Assembly: GCF_024171885.1 (NCBI RefSeq)
Contig: NZ_JAMTCP010000016.1
Span: 1 to 64,000, forward strand
Length of the DNA: 64,000 nucleotides
From: Streptoalloteichus tenebrarius
Lineage (GTDB): Bacteria; Actinomycetota; Actinomycetes; Mycobacteriales; Pseudonocardiaceae
Direction of reading: 5' to 3'
Positions 37,808 through 45,980 of this stretch are shown here, one piece after another. Position 1 is the first letter of the stretch, and every line of letters begins with the position of its first letter. The translations under genes were made by a program, and so were the position numbers. Below the pieces are notes generated by a model, which was not told the origin of the DNA, ran no database searches, and worked only from the letters and a program-made list of their open reading frames with translations.

Positions 37808-38712
37808 CCGCCAGCGCGTTGCACCGGCCGCACGGCAGCCTGGCCGACGGCGACGACCCGATCCTGCTCACCCCCGAGGGCGCGGGGTGGACGTGGACCG
37901 GGTTGCGCGTGCTGCGGTTGGACCCCGGCACGCGCCGGACTGTCCACACAGGACAGTTCGAGGCGTTCGCGCTGCCCCTGTCCGGCGGGTGCGCGGTCGA
38001 GGTCGACGGCGAGCGGTTCGAGCTGGCCGGCCGGGAGTCGGTGTTCACCAGGGTCACCGACTTCGCCTACCTGCCCAGGGACGCCGAGGTGGTGCTGACC
38101 AGCGCCGGGGGCTGCGAACTGGCCCTGCCCATGGCGCGGTGCGACCGACGCCTGAGCCCGAGGTACGGGCCGGCCGAGGACGTGCCGGTGGAGGTCAGGG
38201 GAGCCGGCACCGCGACCCGGCAGGTGACCAACTTCGGCGTGCCGGGGGTCTGGGACCACGCGGACCGGCTCAACGCCTGCGAGCTGATCACCCCGGACGG
38301 GAACTGGTCCTCCTACCCGCCGCACAAGCACGACGACACCGAGCCCTGCCCCGTCGCCAACGAGGAGATCTACTACTTCCGTATCGGCGGCCGGGACGGC
38401 GTCACTCCGAGCCGCGAGGGCTTCGGACTGCACCGCACCTACACCGACGACGGCGAACTCGACGAGGACGTGGTCGTGCGCGACGGCGACGTCTTCCTCA
38501 TCCCGCGCGGCTACCACGGCCCGTGCGTCGCGGCCCCCGGCTACCCCATGTACTACCTGAACGTGCTGGCCGGGCCGGGCGAGGAACGCTCCATGGCGTT
38601 CTGCGACGACCCCGCCCACGGCTGGGTCCGCGACACCTGGGCGACCACCCCCACCGACCCCCGCTGCCCGGTCACCTCGGCCGCCGGGCGCGTCCAGGGA
38701 GGCCAGCGATGA
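37804..38712 (+). CDS. iolB: 5-deoxy-glucuronate isomerase (IolB)
   Basis: 302 residues. Double cupin of the KduI/IolB family. Metal site segment PPHKHDDTEP with EEIYYFRIGG and GDVFLIPRGYHGPCVAAPGY is clear. It isomerises 5-deoxy-glucuronate to 2-deoxy-5-keto-gluconate. Start GTG 37804 overlaps the previous stop; the stop overlaps the iolD start. Confidence 0.94.
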   Translation: MTASALHRPHGSLADGDDPILLTPEGAGWTWTGLRVLRLDPGTRRTVHTGQFEAFALPLSGGCAVEVDGERFELAGRESVFTRVTDFAYLPRDAEVVLTSAGGCELALPMARCDRRLSPRYGPAEDVPVEVRGAGTATRQVTNFGVPGVWDHADRLNACELITPDGNWSSYPPHKHDDTEPCPVANEEIYYFRIGGRDGVTPSREGFGLHRTYTDDGELDEDVVVRDGDVFLIPRGYHGPCVAAPGYPMYYLNVLAGPGEERSMAFCDDPAHGWVRDTWATTPTDPRCPVTSAAGRVQGGQR

Positions 38713-40583
38713 GCACCGTCCGCCTCACCACCGCCCAGGCCCTCGTCCGGTGGCTGGTCGCCCAGCGCACCGAGCTGCTCGACGGCGCGGAGGCCCCGCT
38801 GTTCCCCGGCGTGTTCGCGATCTTCGGGCACGGCAACGTGCTCGGCGTGGGCACCGCCCTCGACGAGCACCGCGACGCGCTGCCGACCTGGCGCGGGCAC
38901 AACGAGCAGGGCATGGCGCTGGCGGCCGTGGCCATGGCCAGGGCGACCCACCGCCGGCAGGTCGGCGTCGCCACCTCCTCGATCGGCCCCGGCGCGCTGA
39001 ACATGGTCACCGCGGCCGGCGTCGCGCACGCCAACCGGCTGCCCGTCCTGCTGCTGCCCGGCGACACCTTCGTCAACCGGGCCCCGGACCCGGTGCTCCA
39101 GCAGGTCGAGCACTTCGGCGATCCCACGAGCACGGTCAACGACGCGTTCCGCGCGGTCAGCCGCTACTTCGACCGGATCACCCGGCCCGAACAGCTCGTC
39201 GCCACCCTGCCCCAGGTCGCCAGGGTCCTCACCGACCCGGCCGAGTGCGGTCCGGTCGTGCTGGCGCTGCCGCAGGACGTGCAGGCCGAGGTCCACGACT
39301 TCCCCGCCGCGCTGTTCCGCCGGGTCGTCCACCGGGTGCCGCGGCCCCGCCCCGACGCCAGGGAGGTCGCCGAGGCGGCCGACGCCCTGCGCGCCGCCCG
39401 CCGGCCGTTGCTCGTGCTCGGCGGCGGCGTCCGCTACTCGGGGGCCGGGCGGGTCGCGGTGGAGTTCGCCGAGGCGCACGGCATCCCGGTCACGGAGACC
39501 ACCGCCGGCCGCACCCTCGTCCCGCACGACCACCCGCTGCACGCCGGGCCGCTGGGCATCACCGGCTCCACCTCGGCCAACGCGCTCGCCGGCCGCGCCG
39601 ACCTGGTGCTGGCCGTGGGCACGCGGCTCCAGGACTTCACCACCGCGTCCTGGACGGTGTTCCACCCCGAGGCCCGGCTGGTCGCCCTCAACGCCGCGCG
39701 GTTCGACGCGGTCAAGCACGGCGCGCTCGCCGTCGTCGGCGACGCGGCCGAGGGGCTGCGCGAGCTGGACGCGGCCGTCGGCGCCGGCTACCACGCGGAC
39801 GAGGACTGGACGGCCCGGGCGGCGACCGAGCGGGCCGCGTGGGACGCGCACGTCGACGCGCTGCGCGAGCCGACCCCCAAGGACGGTGTGCCGACGTATG
39901 CGCAGGTGGTGGGCGTCGTCAACGAGCTGTCCGGTCCCGACGACTACGTCATGACCGCCTCCGGCGGCATGCCGGGGGAGCTGGTCGGCGGCTGGCGGGC
40001 CACCGGCCCGGCCACCATGGACGTCGAGTACGGCTTCTCGTGCATGGGGTACGAGCTGTCCGGGGCCTGGGGCGCGGCGATGGCCCGACGCCGGACCCAC
40101 CCGGAGGGCGTCGTCACCACGCTGCTCGGGGACGGCTCGTACCTGATGCTCAACTCCGAGCTGTACTCCGCGGCCTTCGCCGGGCACGGCTTCGTCGCCG
40201 TGGTCTGCGACAACGACGGCTACGCGGTGATCGCCCGGCTCCAGACCGGCCAGGGCGGCGGGGCGTTCAACAACATGTACGACGACTGCCGGTCCGAGCA
40301 CGCCGGCGACCGGCGGCCCCGGGTCGACTTCGCCGGGCACGCCACGGCCATGGGCTCCGCCGTCCTGCCGGTCGCCGACCTGGCGGACCTGCCGGCGGCC
40401 TACGGCAGGGCCAGGGAGATCGCGGTGGCCGAGCGCCGACCGGCCGTGGTCGTGGTGCGCACCCACCCCGCGTCGTGGACCGAGGCGGGGGCGTGGTGGG
40501 AGGTGGGCGTTCCCGAGCACCTCGCCGGCCACGCCGCGCACCAGGACGGCAAGCGACGCCAGCTCAGGTACGCCACCGGCTGA
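38709..40583 (+). CDS. iolD: Trihydroxycyclohexane-1,2-dione hydrolase (IolD)
   Basis: 624 residues. Thiamine diphosphate enzyme of the acetolactate synthase superfamily: catalytic Glu in GHNEQGMALA, SSIGPGALNMVTAA, and the ThDP/Mg site starting GDGSYLMLNSELYSA. It hydrolyses the ring of the dione to 5-deoxy-glucuronate. Last gene of the operon; a long hairpin follows 37 bp later. Confidence 0.95.
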   Translation: MSTVRLTTAQALVRWLVAQRTELLDGAEAPLFPGVFAIFGHGNVLGVGTALDEHRDALPTWRGHNEQGMALAAVAMARATHRRQVGVATSSIGPGALNMVTAAGVAHANRLPVLLLPGDTFVNRAPDPVLQQVEHFGDPTSTVNDAFRAVSRYFDRITRPEQLVATLPQVARVLTDPAECGPVVLALPQDVQAEVHDFPAALFRRVVHRVPRPRPDAREVAEAADALRAARRPLLVLGGGVRYSGAGRVAVEFAEAHGIPVTETTAGRTLVPHDHPLHAGPLGITGSTSANALAGRADLVLAVGTRLQDFTTASWTVFHPEARLVALNAARFDAVKHGALAVVGDAAEGLRELDAAVGAGYHADEDWTARAATERAAWDAHVDALREPTPKDGVPTYAQVVGVVNELSGPDDYVMTASGGMPGELVGGWRATGPATMDVEYGFSCMGYELSGAWGAAMARRRTHPEGVVTTLLGDGSYLMLNSELYSAAFAGHGFVAVVCDNDGYAVIARLQTGQGGGAFNNMYDDCRSEHAGDRRPRVDFAGHATAMGSAVLPVADLADLPAAYGRAREIAVAERRPAVVVVRTHPASWTEAGAWWEVGVPEHLAGHAAHQDGKRRQLRYATG

Positions 40584-40961
40584 CCGGGGACGCCACGGCA
40601 GGAGGGCGGACGGGGACGAAGGACGGCCCGTCGCCGCTGGGACCAGCGGCGACGGGCCGTCCTCGTGTGCTCCTCGTCGTCCGGTGGACCCGGGCGACCG
40701 AGCTGTGGACATCGTCCCGAACGCTCAAGTGCCGTTCAGCGCGCTGGACGCGGTTGTTCCAGGCCCAGCCGCACCCAGCGCGCTGACGTGTTCCGGGCAG
40801 GTGGAACCGCCCGTGTGGCTCTCTCGATCCTTGCCCCACCCGGGCGCGTGCCAGTCCGGCCGGAGGGCCGGGGGAGGAACGAACCCGGGAAGGCAGGACG
40901 ACATGCCGAGACCGACTGACACTCCGCGCCGACCGTCAGGTCGCCGACGGAGGCAGCGGGG
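40584..40961. other. 378-bp interval between iolD and DUF3073
   Basis: Contains the iol terminator. Between 40663 and 40961 I see no gene; the rightward open frame there is antisense to DUF3073 and lacks a ribosome site. Confidence 0.5.
40621..40662 (+). terminator. Terminator of the iol operon
   Basis: 18-bp perfect stem, 40621-40638 with 40645-40662 (arm GGACGGCCCGTCGCCGCT). Confidence 0.88.
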
Positions 40962-41147
40962 TCAACGGCGCCAGTCGTCGTACCCGTCGTCGTACGGGTC
41001 CTCGAAACGGTCGTCGTCCTGCTTGTCGCCAAAGGACTTGCCGCCCGACAGCTCCCGCTGCAGGGCCTCGAAGTCCGTGGCGGGGGAGCTGTACTTGAGC
41101 TCTCGGGCCACCTTCGTCTGCTTGGCCTTCGCACGGCCGCGCCCCAT
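40962..41147 (-). CDS. DUF3073 small protein
   Basis: 61 residues from ATG 41147, GAGGGGG upstream. Start MGRGRAKAKQTKVARELKYS and the acidic tail DDRFEDPYDDGYDDW are exactly the DUF3073 pattern. The protein is basic at the start and acidic at the end, probably cytoplasmic, of unknown function. It corresponds to Rv0810c, which in mycobacteria directly follows purM; here 13 kb including the inositol locus separate them. Confidence 0.92.
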   Translation of the reverse strand: MGRGRAKAKQTKVARELKYSSPATDFEALQRELSGGKSFGDKQDDDRFEDPYDDGYDDWRR

Positions 41148-41353
41148 GGCTCGACCCCCTCGCACAGGGACGGGGCGGCCGGGGGAAACGGCGGCCCCGT
41201 TCGGTCTCGACAACTTCTCCTGGTAACTACCGTACCGTGCCGACGGGGTTTGACGCGACGCGGCACCGCCTCGGGGGGCGTGATGTGCGACCCCGGGGCT
41301 CGCCACGGGGCACCGCGCTGACCCCGCGCCGGGACTCGTGCGAGTATGCCGGG

Positions 41354-42307
41354 GTGCCGCGTCCGTTCGTCGCCTACCTGAGGGTGTACGAACCGTTGCC
41401 CGTGATTGACGCTCCGTTGCGGCAACGGGTGGAAGAGGCGTTGCGGACCAGGAACCTGGACCCCGCCGACGCCGGAGACCGGGAACGCGAGCTGTGGCTG
41501 AAAGCACAGCTCGCCGTCCCGCCGAGACTGCTGCCCTGCGAACTCGCCGACGGCAGCCCCGCGCCCAACGCGCCGATGGACGTCCTCGTGCTCGACCCCT
41601 CGGAGGTCCCGGTGGCCGACGCCGAGGACGAGCTGGACGACACCGCCGACGCCCTCGACGCCGACACCTCGGGCGTGGGGCCGGCCGAGGTGGGTCCCGG
41701 CCCGCTCGTGTGCCCGCTGGACGTCCGGCCGCGCTCGGCGGCGGCCCTGGTGGGCTTCCTGGCCACCGCTCCGGTCCCGCTGCGCGAGTTCGTGCTCCCG
41801 GTGTCCGCCGACGCGGTCCGCGCCAGGGCCTCGGCGGTGATGTCCGAGCTGACCGGGGGCGCCGTCCACGTGGTCTCCTCCACGTGGACCGTGCCGCTGC
41901 CGTGGTTCGCGCTGGTCGACCCGGACAGCCGGCAGGTCGTGCTCGCCCCGCAGGACGACCCCCGGCGGCGGGTCTGCTGGCGGATGGCCATGGCGGACGC
42001 CCGCCGGCGGGTCAGCAGGGCCTACAGCATCGTGCGCGGGACCATCGGCGAGGACGGCCCGGCCAAGGTGCTCAGGGACACCGGGCGCTGGCTGGAGCAC
42101 TTCCACCCGAACTCGGCGGTGGAGCTGGACTACGGCGGCCTGGTGCAGTTGCTCGACGACGCCCAGCTCCTGGCCGACACCTCGGCCCACGACGTGCACG
42201 CGGCGGTGAACGCCCTCGAGGTGGGGGACGTCGACGAGGTCGCCGAGCTGTACGAGCGCCTCAGGGACTTCTGGGCGGACGTCGCCGAACGCGAGCGCTT
42301 CAACTAG
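41354..42307 (+). CDS. Conserved actinobacterial protein of unknown function
   Basis: 317 residues from GTG 41354 (VPRPFVAYLRVYEPLPVI). No ribosome site; GAGTAT at 41342-41347 could be the -10 of a leaderless start. The sequence is acidic, with a Glu/Asp-rich linker around residues 90-120 and a mostly helical C-terminal half (RMAMADARRRVSRAYSIVRG, LVQLLDDAQLLADTSAHD). I recognise no catalytic motif, signal peptide or membrane segment. It is divergent from DUF3073, and the pairing may be functional. Confidence 0.7.
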   Translation: MPRPFVAYLRVYEPLPVIDAPLRQRVEEALRTRNLDPADAGDRERELWLKAQLAVPPRLLPCELADGSPAPNAPMDVLVLDPSEVPVADAEDELDDTADALDADTSGVGPAEVGPGPLVCPLDVRPRSAAALVGFLATAPVPLREFVLPVSADAVRARASAVMSELTGGAVHVVSSTWTVPLPWFALVDPDSRQVVLAPQDDPRRRVCWRMAMADARRRVSRAYSIVRGTIGEDGPAKVLRDTGRWLEHFHPNSAVELDYGGLVQLLDDAQLLADTSAHDVHAAVNALEVGDVDEVAELYERLRDFWADVAERERFN

Positions 42308-42318
42308 CCCGCCGACGA

Positions 42319-42368
42319 GCGCCCCGCCGGTCCCGCCGCCCTCGGGCGGCGCGGCCGGAGCGGGGCGC
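42319..42368. terminator. Bidirectional hairpin between convergent genes
   Basis: GCGCCCCGC (42319-42327) pairs with 42360-42368 and an inner GCCGCCC/GGGCGGC stem sits at 42335-42350. Confidence 0.6.
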
Positions 42369-42382
42369 GGCGTGTGCGGGGG

Positions 42383-42583
42383 TCAGCGTTGGGGCTCGTC
42401 GCCCTCCTGCGGCGGCCGCTGCGTGCCGAGCTGCTCGCCGAGCTTCTCCTTGCCGGTCCTGATCTGGTCGCCGTACTTGCCGCCGGTCCGCTTGTCGGCC
42501 ATCTCGGCCGCCTTGTCGACGCCCTCCCTGACCTTGTCCTCGTGGCCGGTCACGAGTCCCTTGATCTTGTCCATGATGCCCAT
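42383..42583 (-). CDS. MT0933-like antitoxin family protein
   Basis: 66 residues from ATG 42583, GGAGGG 4 nt before. MGIMDKIKGLVTGHEDKVRE and DKRTGGKYGDQIRTGKEKLG match the small charged helical family named after M. tuberculosis MT0933 (Rv0909, annotated antitoxin). The family is usually found without a linked toxin, and no toxin gene is beside it here, so the antitoxin label should be taken lightly. Confidence 0.8.
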   Translation of the reverse strand: MGIMDKIKGLVTGHEDKVREGVDKAAEMADKRTGGKYGDQIRTGKEKLGEQLGTQRPPQEGDEPQR

Positions 42584-42989
42584 GTCGCCCTCCGGGCCTC
42601 CCTGGTCGCGTGCCCGCCCGACAGGCCGGCTGGCGGCCGACGCCGTCCCGGTCACGGAGCTTCTCCCGTCGCGCCTCACCAGCGGGTCGCGCCTCACCAG
42701 CGGCCGGAAACGATCGCGCCGCCGGCGGACCGCGTGGGCGGCGGGCGGAGCGGCCCGACGGCCGGCCTCCGGGCGGGACCTGTCCCGCCTCCCGGGTTCC
42801 CCCGCCGCGCCGACCACTCACCGAACGGGTGAAGCCGCCCGGCGTTTTCACCCGTCCGAGACCCTGCTCCACCGGCCGAACTGTCAGCCCTCCCCGGAAC
42901 ACTGAGAACCGGGGGACCCCCTAAGACCAAGCCCTGGGGTCGCGCGACCAAGCTCTGAAGTGACGCGAGTGGCGGCTCGCCACTCCTCC
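42584..42989. other. 406-bp interval upstream of the antitoxin-like gene
   Basis: An 18-bp unit (GTCGCGCCTCACCAGCGG) is repeated twice in tandem at 42669-42704. A short G5-A-C5 palindrome lies at about 42909-42919. No gene was recognised. Confidence 0.5.
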
Positions 42990-44216
42990 TCACCTTCCGG
43001 TGACGTCGACCTTCGGGGGAGGCGCGGCTCGCTCCGGCAGCCCCTCGCCCAGCCCGTGCAGGACGAGACGCGCCGCCACCGCGCTGCCCGAGGCCACCAC
43101 CAACGCCACCGGCCACGAGACACTCGTGGCGATCCAGCCGACCACCGCCGGGGTGAGGGCCGCCGCCGTGAAGTTCGCCGTGTTCTGGAGCGCGAGAGCG
43201 GTGCCGCCGCGCCCGTCGGGCGCCATCTCCCCGGCCGCCGTGTAGGCGAGCCCGTTCCAGCACAGCGCCAGCGCGGCCGTGGGGACCAGCGCGGCGACCA
43301 CCAGCGCCGGCGCGGCCAGGTCGAGGAGCGCGCTCACGGCGAACCCCGCGGCCACGAGCACCGCCAACAACCGGAGCGGGCCGAGACGCTGTCGGACCGC
43401 GTCGGACCACACGCCCGCGCCGAGCCGGCCCGCGCCGCCCAGCACCTGCGCGACGCCGAGCACCGCCGCGGCGGCGCCCAGGGAGAGACCCCGGTGCTCG
43501 TGGAGCAGCTCCACGAGCAGCGAGGAGGCCGTGAACTGCGGCACCACGAGCAGCGCGCTGCCCGCGCTCAGCCGCCACAGCCTGGGCGAACGCAGGACCA
43601 GCGTGACGCCGGCACCGGCCCGCCGGGGCGTCCGCACGGCCCCGGGTGGCTCCCGGACCCACAGCGCCGCCGCGAGCGCGACCACGGCGGTCACCGCCGC
43701 CAACGACACGAAGGCCGAGGGCACACCGCCCCGCGCGGCCAGACCGGGCAGCGTCGCCGCCGCCAGCGCCGCGCCCAGCGGCGTCGCGGTCTGCCGGACC
43801 CCCATCGCCAGACCGCGCCGCTCGTGCGCGAACCAGGTCATCACGGCCCGCCCGCTGGCCGCGTTGACGCTGGCCCCGAACAGCCCGACGCCGAGCAGGG
43901 CGGACCCGGCGACCAGCGGACGGGTGGCGAGGGCGGCCCCGCCGAGGCAGGCCGCCGAGCCGAGCAGACCGGTCACCATCACCGGTCGCTCCCCGAACCG
44001 GTCGGCGGCGGCTCCCCAGGGGACGAGCGCGAGCAGCGTGCCGAGGCTGACCGCGCCGACCAGCAGGCCGACCGCGGGCAGCTCGAGTCGGAAGTGGTCG
44101 CGGAGCTGGGGCGTGAGGACCGGCAGCCCGAGGAAGGCCGCGGCGTTCACGCCCTGCGCGGCGGCGCCGACCGCCAACACGACCCAGCGGTAGGCGGCTC
44201 CTCGTCCGGTCGGCAC
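42990..44216 (-). CDS. Major facilitator superfamily transporter
   Basis: 408 residues, 12 predicted membrane segments. The loop 2-3 motif reads PWGAAADRFGERPVMV, and WFAHERRGLAMGVRQTATPLG is typical of CynX/NNP-like MFS. GTG 44216 appears leaderless: TATCGT lies 6 nt upstream on the minus strand. A 32-bp inverted repeat overlies the -35 region. Substrate is unknown; a BKACE gene and an asparaginase on the same strand suggest organic or amino acids only loosely. Confidence 0.88.
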   Translation of the reverse strand: MPTGRGAAYRWVVLAVGAAAQGVNAAAFLGLPVLTPQLRDHFRLELPAVGLLVGAVSLGTLLALVPWGAAADRFGERPVMVTGLLGSAACLGGAALATRPLVAGSALLGVGLFGASVNAASGRAVMTWFAHERRGLAMGVRQTATPLGAALAAATLPGLAARGGVPSAFVSLAAVTAVVALAAALWVREPPGAVRTPRRAGAGVTLVLRSPRLWRLSAGSALLVVPQFTASSLLVELLHEHRGLSLGAAAAVLGVAQVLGGAGRLGAGVWSDAVRQRLGPLRLLAVLVAAGFAVSALLDLAAPALVVAALVPTAALALCWNGLAYTAAGEMAPDGRGGTALALQNTANFTAAALTPAVVGWIATSVSWPVALVVASGSAVAARLVLHGLGEGLPERAAPPPKVDVTGR

Positions 44217-44222
44217 GCCCGG

Positions 44223-44228
44223 ACGATA
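44223..44228 (-). promoter_or_regulatory. Leaderless -10 of the MFS gene
   Basis: TATCGT on the minus strand, 6 nt before GTG 44216. The adjacent palindrome (44240-44271) would cover -35. Confidence 0.6.
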
Positions 44229-44239
44229 TCGACCATCAT

Positions 44240-44271
44240 CCAGGATGTGGAATACCTATTCCACATCCTGG
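44240..44271. promoter_or_regulatory. Perfect 32-bp inverted-repeat operator
   Basis: CCAGGATGTGGAATA (44240-44254) is mirrored exactly at 44257-44271 around a CC spacer. It is AT-rich relative to its surroundings and lies between the asparaginase 3' end and the MFS start. The symmetry and position suggest binding of a dimeric regulator, but no regulator gene adjoins it. Confidence 0.75.
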
Positions 44272-44334
44272 GCGTGGTCGGGAATGGCCGCGGGCCGGCG
44301 CCTCGGCCGCCACGGGTTCGACGAGACCGGCGAC

Positions 44335-45318
44335 TCAGCCGAAGACGCCGGGGAGCAGCCGGGCGGAGCCCACCGGCCGGCCGCCGCCGAGGACGTCCTC
44401 CTCCGCCAGGTCGTCCAGCTCGGCGGACGCGGGCACGCCCAGCGCCCTGAGCGCCCCGACGGTCACCGGGAGGCGGGCCCGCCCCGCGCCGTCGGTGATC
44501 TTCAGGGCGATGGCGCCCACCCCGGGCGCCGCGGCGGCGTGCACGCCCTCGGCCCCGGCCTTCGACAGCAGGCCGGGCACCGCGCCCATCAGCCGCGTGT
44601 CCTCCCGACCGGTGCCCGCCACGAGGTAGGGGTGCGCGCGCATCGCGTCGGCGATCCGCCGCTCCGGGCTGCCAGGCTCCGCGGCCACCAGGGTGGCGAA
44701 CGCCCGGGCCAGACCGATCAGCGAGATCGCGAACAGCGGCGCGCCGCACCCGTCGACGGCGGTCGCGGCGACCCGCTCGCCCGCCAGCTCCTCCACGGTC
44801 TCCCGCACGGTGACCTGGAGCGGGTGGGCCGGGTCGAGGTAGTCCTCGGTGGACCAGCCCCGCTGCACGCACGTGGCGAGCATCGCGGCGTGCTTGCCGG
44901 AGCAGTTCATCGCCGCCCGGCGCGGACCCCCGCCGGCGGCCAGCAGCGCGGTGCGGCTCGCCTCGTGGCCGGGCAGGTCCGGCGGGCAGCCCAGCGCGTC
45001 CTCGTCCAGCCCGTGCTTGCGCAGCACGGCCAGCGCGCGCTCCACGTGCTCCGGCTCGCCGCTGTGCGAGGCGCAGCCCAGGGCGAGGTCGGCGTCGTCG
45101 GGCAGGTCCAGCCCGCACCGCAGCATCGCCAGGCCCTGGAGCGGCTTGTTCGAGGAACGGGGGAAGACCGGCCGCTCCGGCCCGCCGAGCGCGTGCAGGA
45201 CCTCGCCGTCCGGGCCGAGCACGACCACCGACCCGCGGTGCACGCCCTCCCGGAAGCCGTTCCGGACGATCTCGACCAGCTCCACCGGGTCTGCCCCGGG
45301 CGTGTGCGGCGCGGTAAT
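44335..45318 (-). CDS. L-asparaginase II family protein
   Basis: 327 residues if an ATT at 45318 is the start: GGGAGG stands 6 nt before it and family members carry about ten residues before ELVEIVRNGF. The first conventional start is GTG 45285 (316 residues). Family motifs: FREGVHRGSVVVL, VFPRSSNKPLQGLAML, LGCASHSGEPEHV, MNCSGKHAAML, DGCGAPLFAISL. This is the thermolabile Rhizobium-etli-type asparaginase family, hydrolysing asparagine to aspartate and ammonia in the cytoplasm. It follows the RsiG-like gene by 16 bp. Confidence 0.9.
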   Translation of the reverse strand: MTAPHTPGADPVELVEIVRNGFREGVHRGSVVVLGPDGEVLHALGGPERPVFPRSSNKPLQGLAMLRCGLDLPDDADLALGCASHSGEPEHVERALAVLRKHGLDEDALGCPPDLPGHEASRTALLAAGGGPRRAAMNCSGKHAAMLATCVQRGWSTEDYLDPAHPLQVTVRETVEELAGERVAATAVDGCGAPLFAISLIGLARAFATLVAAEPGSPERRIADAMRAHPYLVAGTGREDTRLMGAVPGLLSKAGAEGVHAAAAPGVGAIALKITDGAGRARLPVTVGALRALGVPASAELDDLAEEDVLGGGRPVGSARLLPGVFG

Positions 45319-45334
45319 GGTGGCCTCCCTGTCC

Positions 45335-45910
45335 TCAGCCCCCCTCGGAATCGCGTCGGGCGCGCTCCGCGGCGAGCAGCTCGTCGACCGACGCGTGGCC
45401 CTCGCGGTACCGGCGGGCGATCTCGGCGTTGAGCCGGTCCACCACCGCCTGGACCTCGCGTCGGCGCTGCGAGACCGACTCCTCCTCGGCGGTGTAGGCC
45501 CGCAGCGCGTCCTCCAGCTTGCCATCCGACAACGCTGTGACGTCCGACAAGTCCACGTCGGAGACCAGCGCCTCCACGTGTCGGCGGTGCGCCTCGGCCC
45601 GGGACGGCTCCATCGTCTGGTACCGGCCGGAGCCAGTGGCCGGGCCCACCGCGTTCACCGCGAGGATGCCGGCGAGCTGTTCCACGACGGAGCTGGCGCC
45701 GCCCTCGGCCCTCCGTCGTTGCTCGGCGCGGACGATGTCGATGCGGGCGTGCAACAGCCGGCGCAGGTAGGAGAGGTCGGTCTCCTCCTGCGCCGCCTCG
45801 TCGCGCAGCGCCCGCACGTCGTCGAGCGAGCGCCGCTCGACGCCCTCCGTGTAGTCCGGGGCGAGCACGCGGTCGATGCGCCGCCGCCCGCCTGGACGGA
45901 CCTCGATCAC
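45335..45910 (-). CDS. rsiG: RsiG-like c-di-GMP-dependent anti-sigma factor
   Basis: 191 residues from GTG 45910. Two helices carry the twin c-di-GMP signature described for Streptomyces RsiG, E-x3-S-x2-R-x3-Q-x3-D. Copy 2 is perfect (E143, S147, R150, Q154, D158). Copy 1 is E43, S47, R50, His54 instead of Gln, D58. In Streptomyces, RsiG with c-di-GMP holds the sporulation sigma factor WhiG inactive. The same fold is annotated as aerial mycelium formation protein. Gene context (asparaginase, BKACE) gives no further clue. Confidence 0.82.
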   Translation of the reverse strand: MIEVRPGGRRRIDRVLAPDYTEGVERRSLDDVRALRDEAAQEETDLSYLRRLLHARIDIVRAEQRRRAEGGASSVVEQLAGILAVNAVGPATGSGRYQTMEPSRAEAHRRHVEALVSDVDLSDVTALSDGKLEDALRAYTAEEESVSQRRREVQAVVDRLNAEIARRYREGHASVDELLAAERARRDSEGG

Positions 45911-45980
45911 GCGTCCATCCTGCGGGACACCGCGCCCAGCAGCCAACACTTCGTCGCTCCTCGGTGGTGAGCTGTCCGGA

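Noticed and set aside
40684-41226. 180-codon rightward frame opposite DUF3073
   Set aside because: Antisense to a clear DUF3073 gene with its own ribosome site.
42383-42583. Toxin-antitoxin module around the MT0933-like gene
   Set aside because: No neighbouring toxin gene; the family is commonly orphan.
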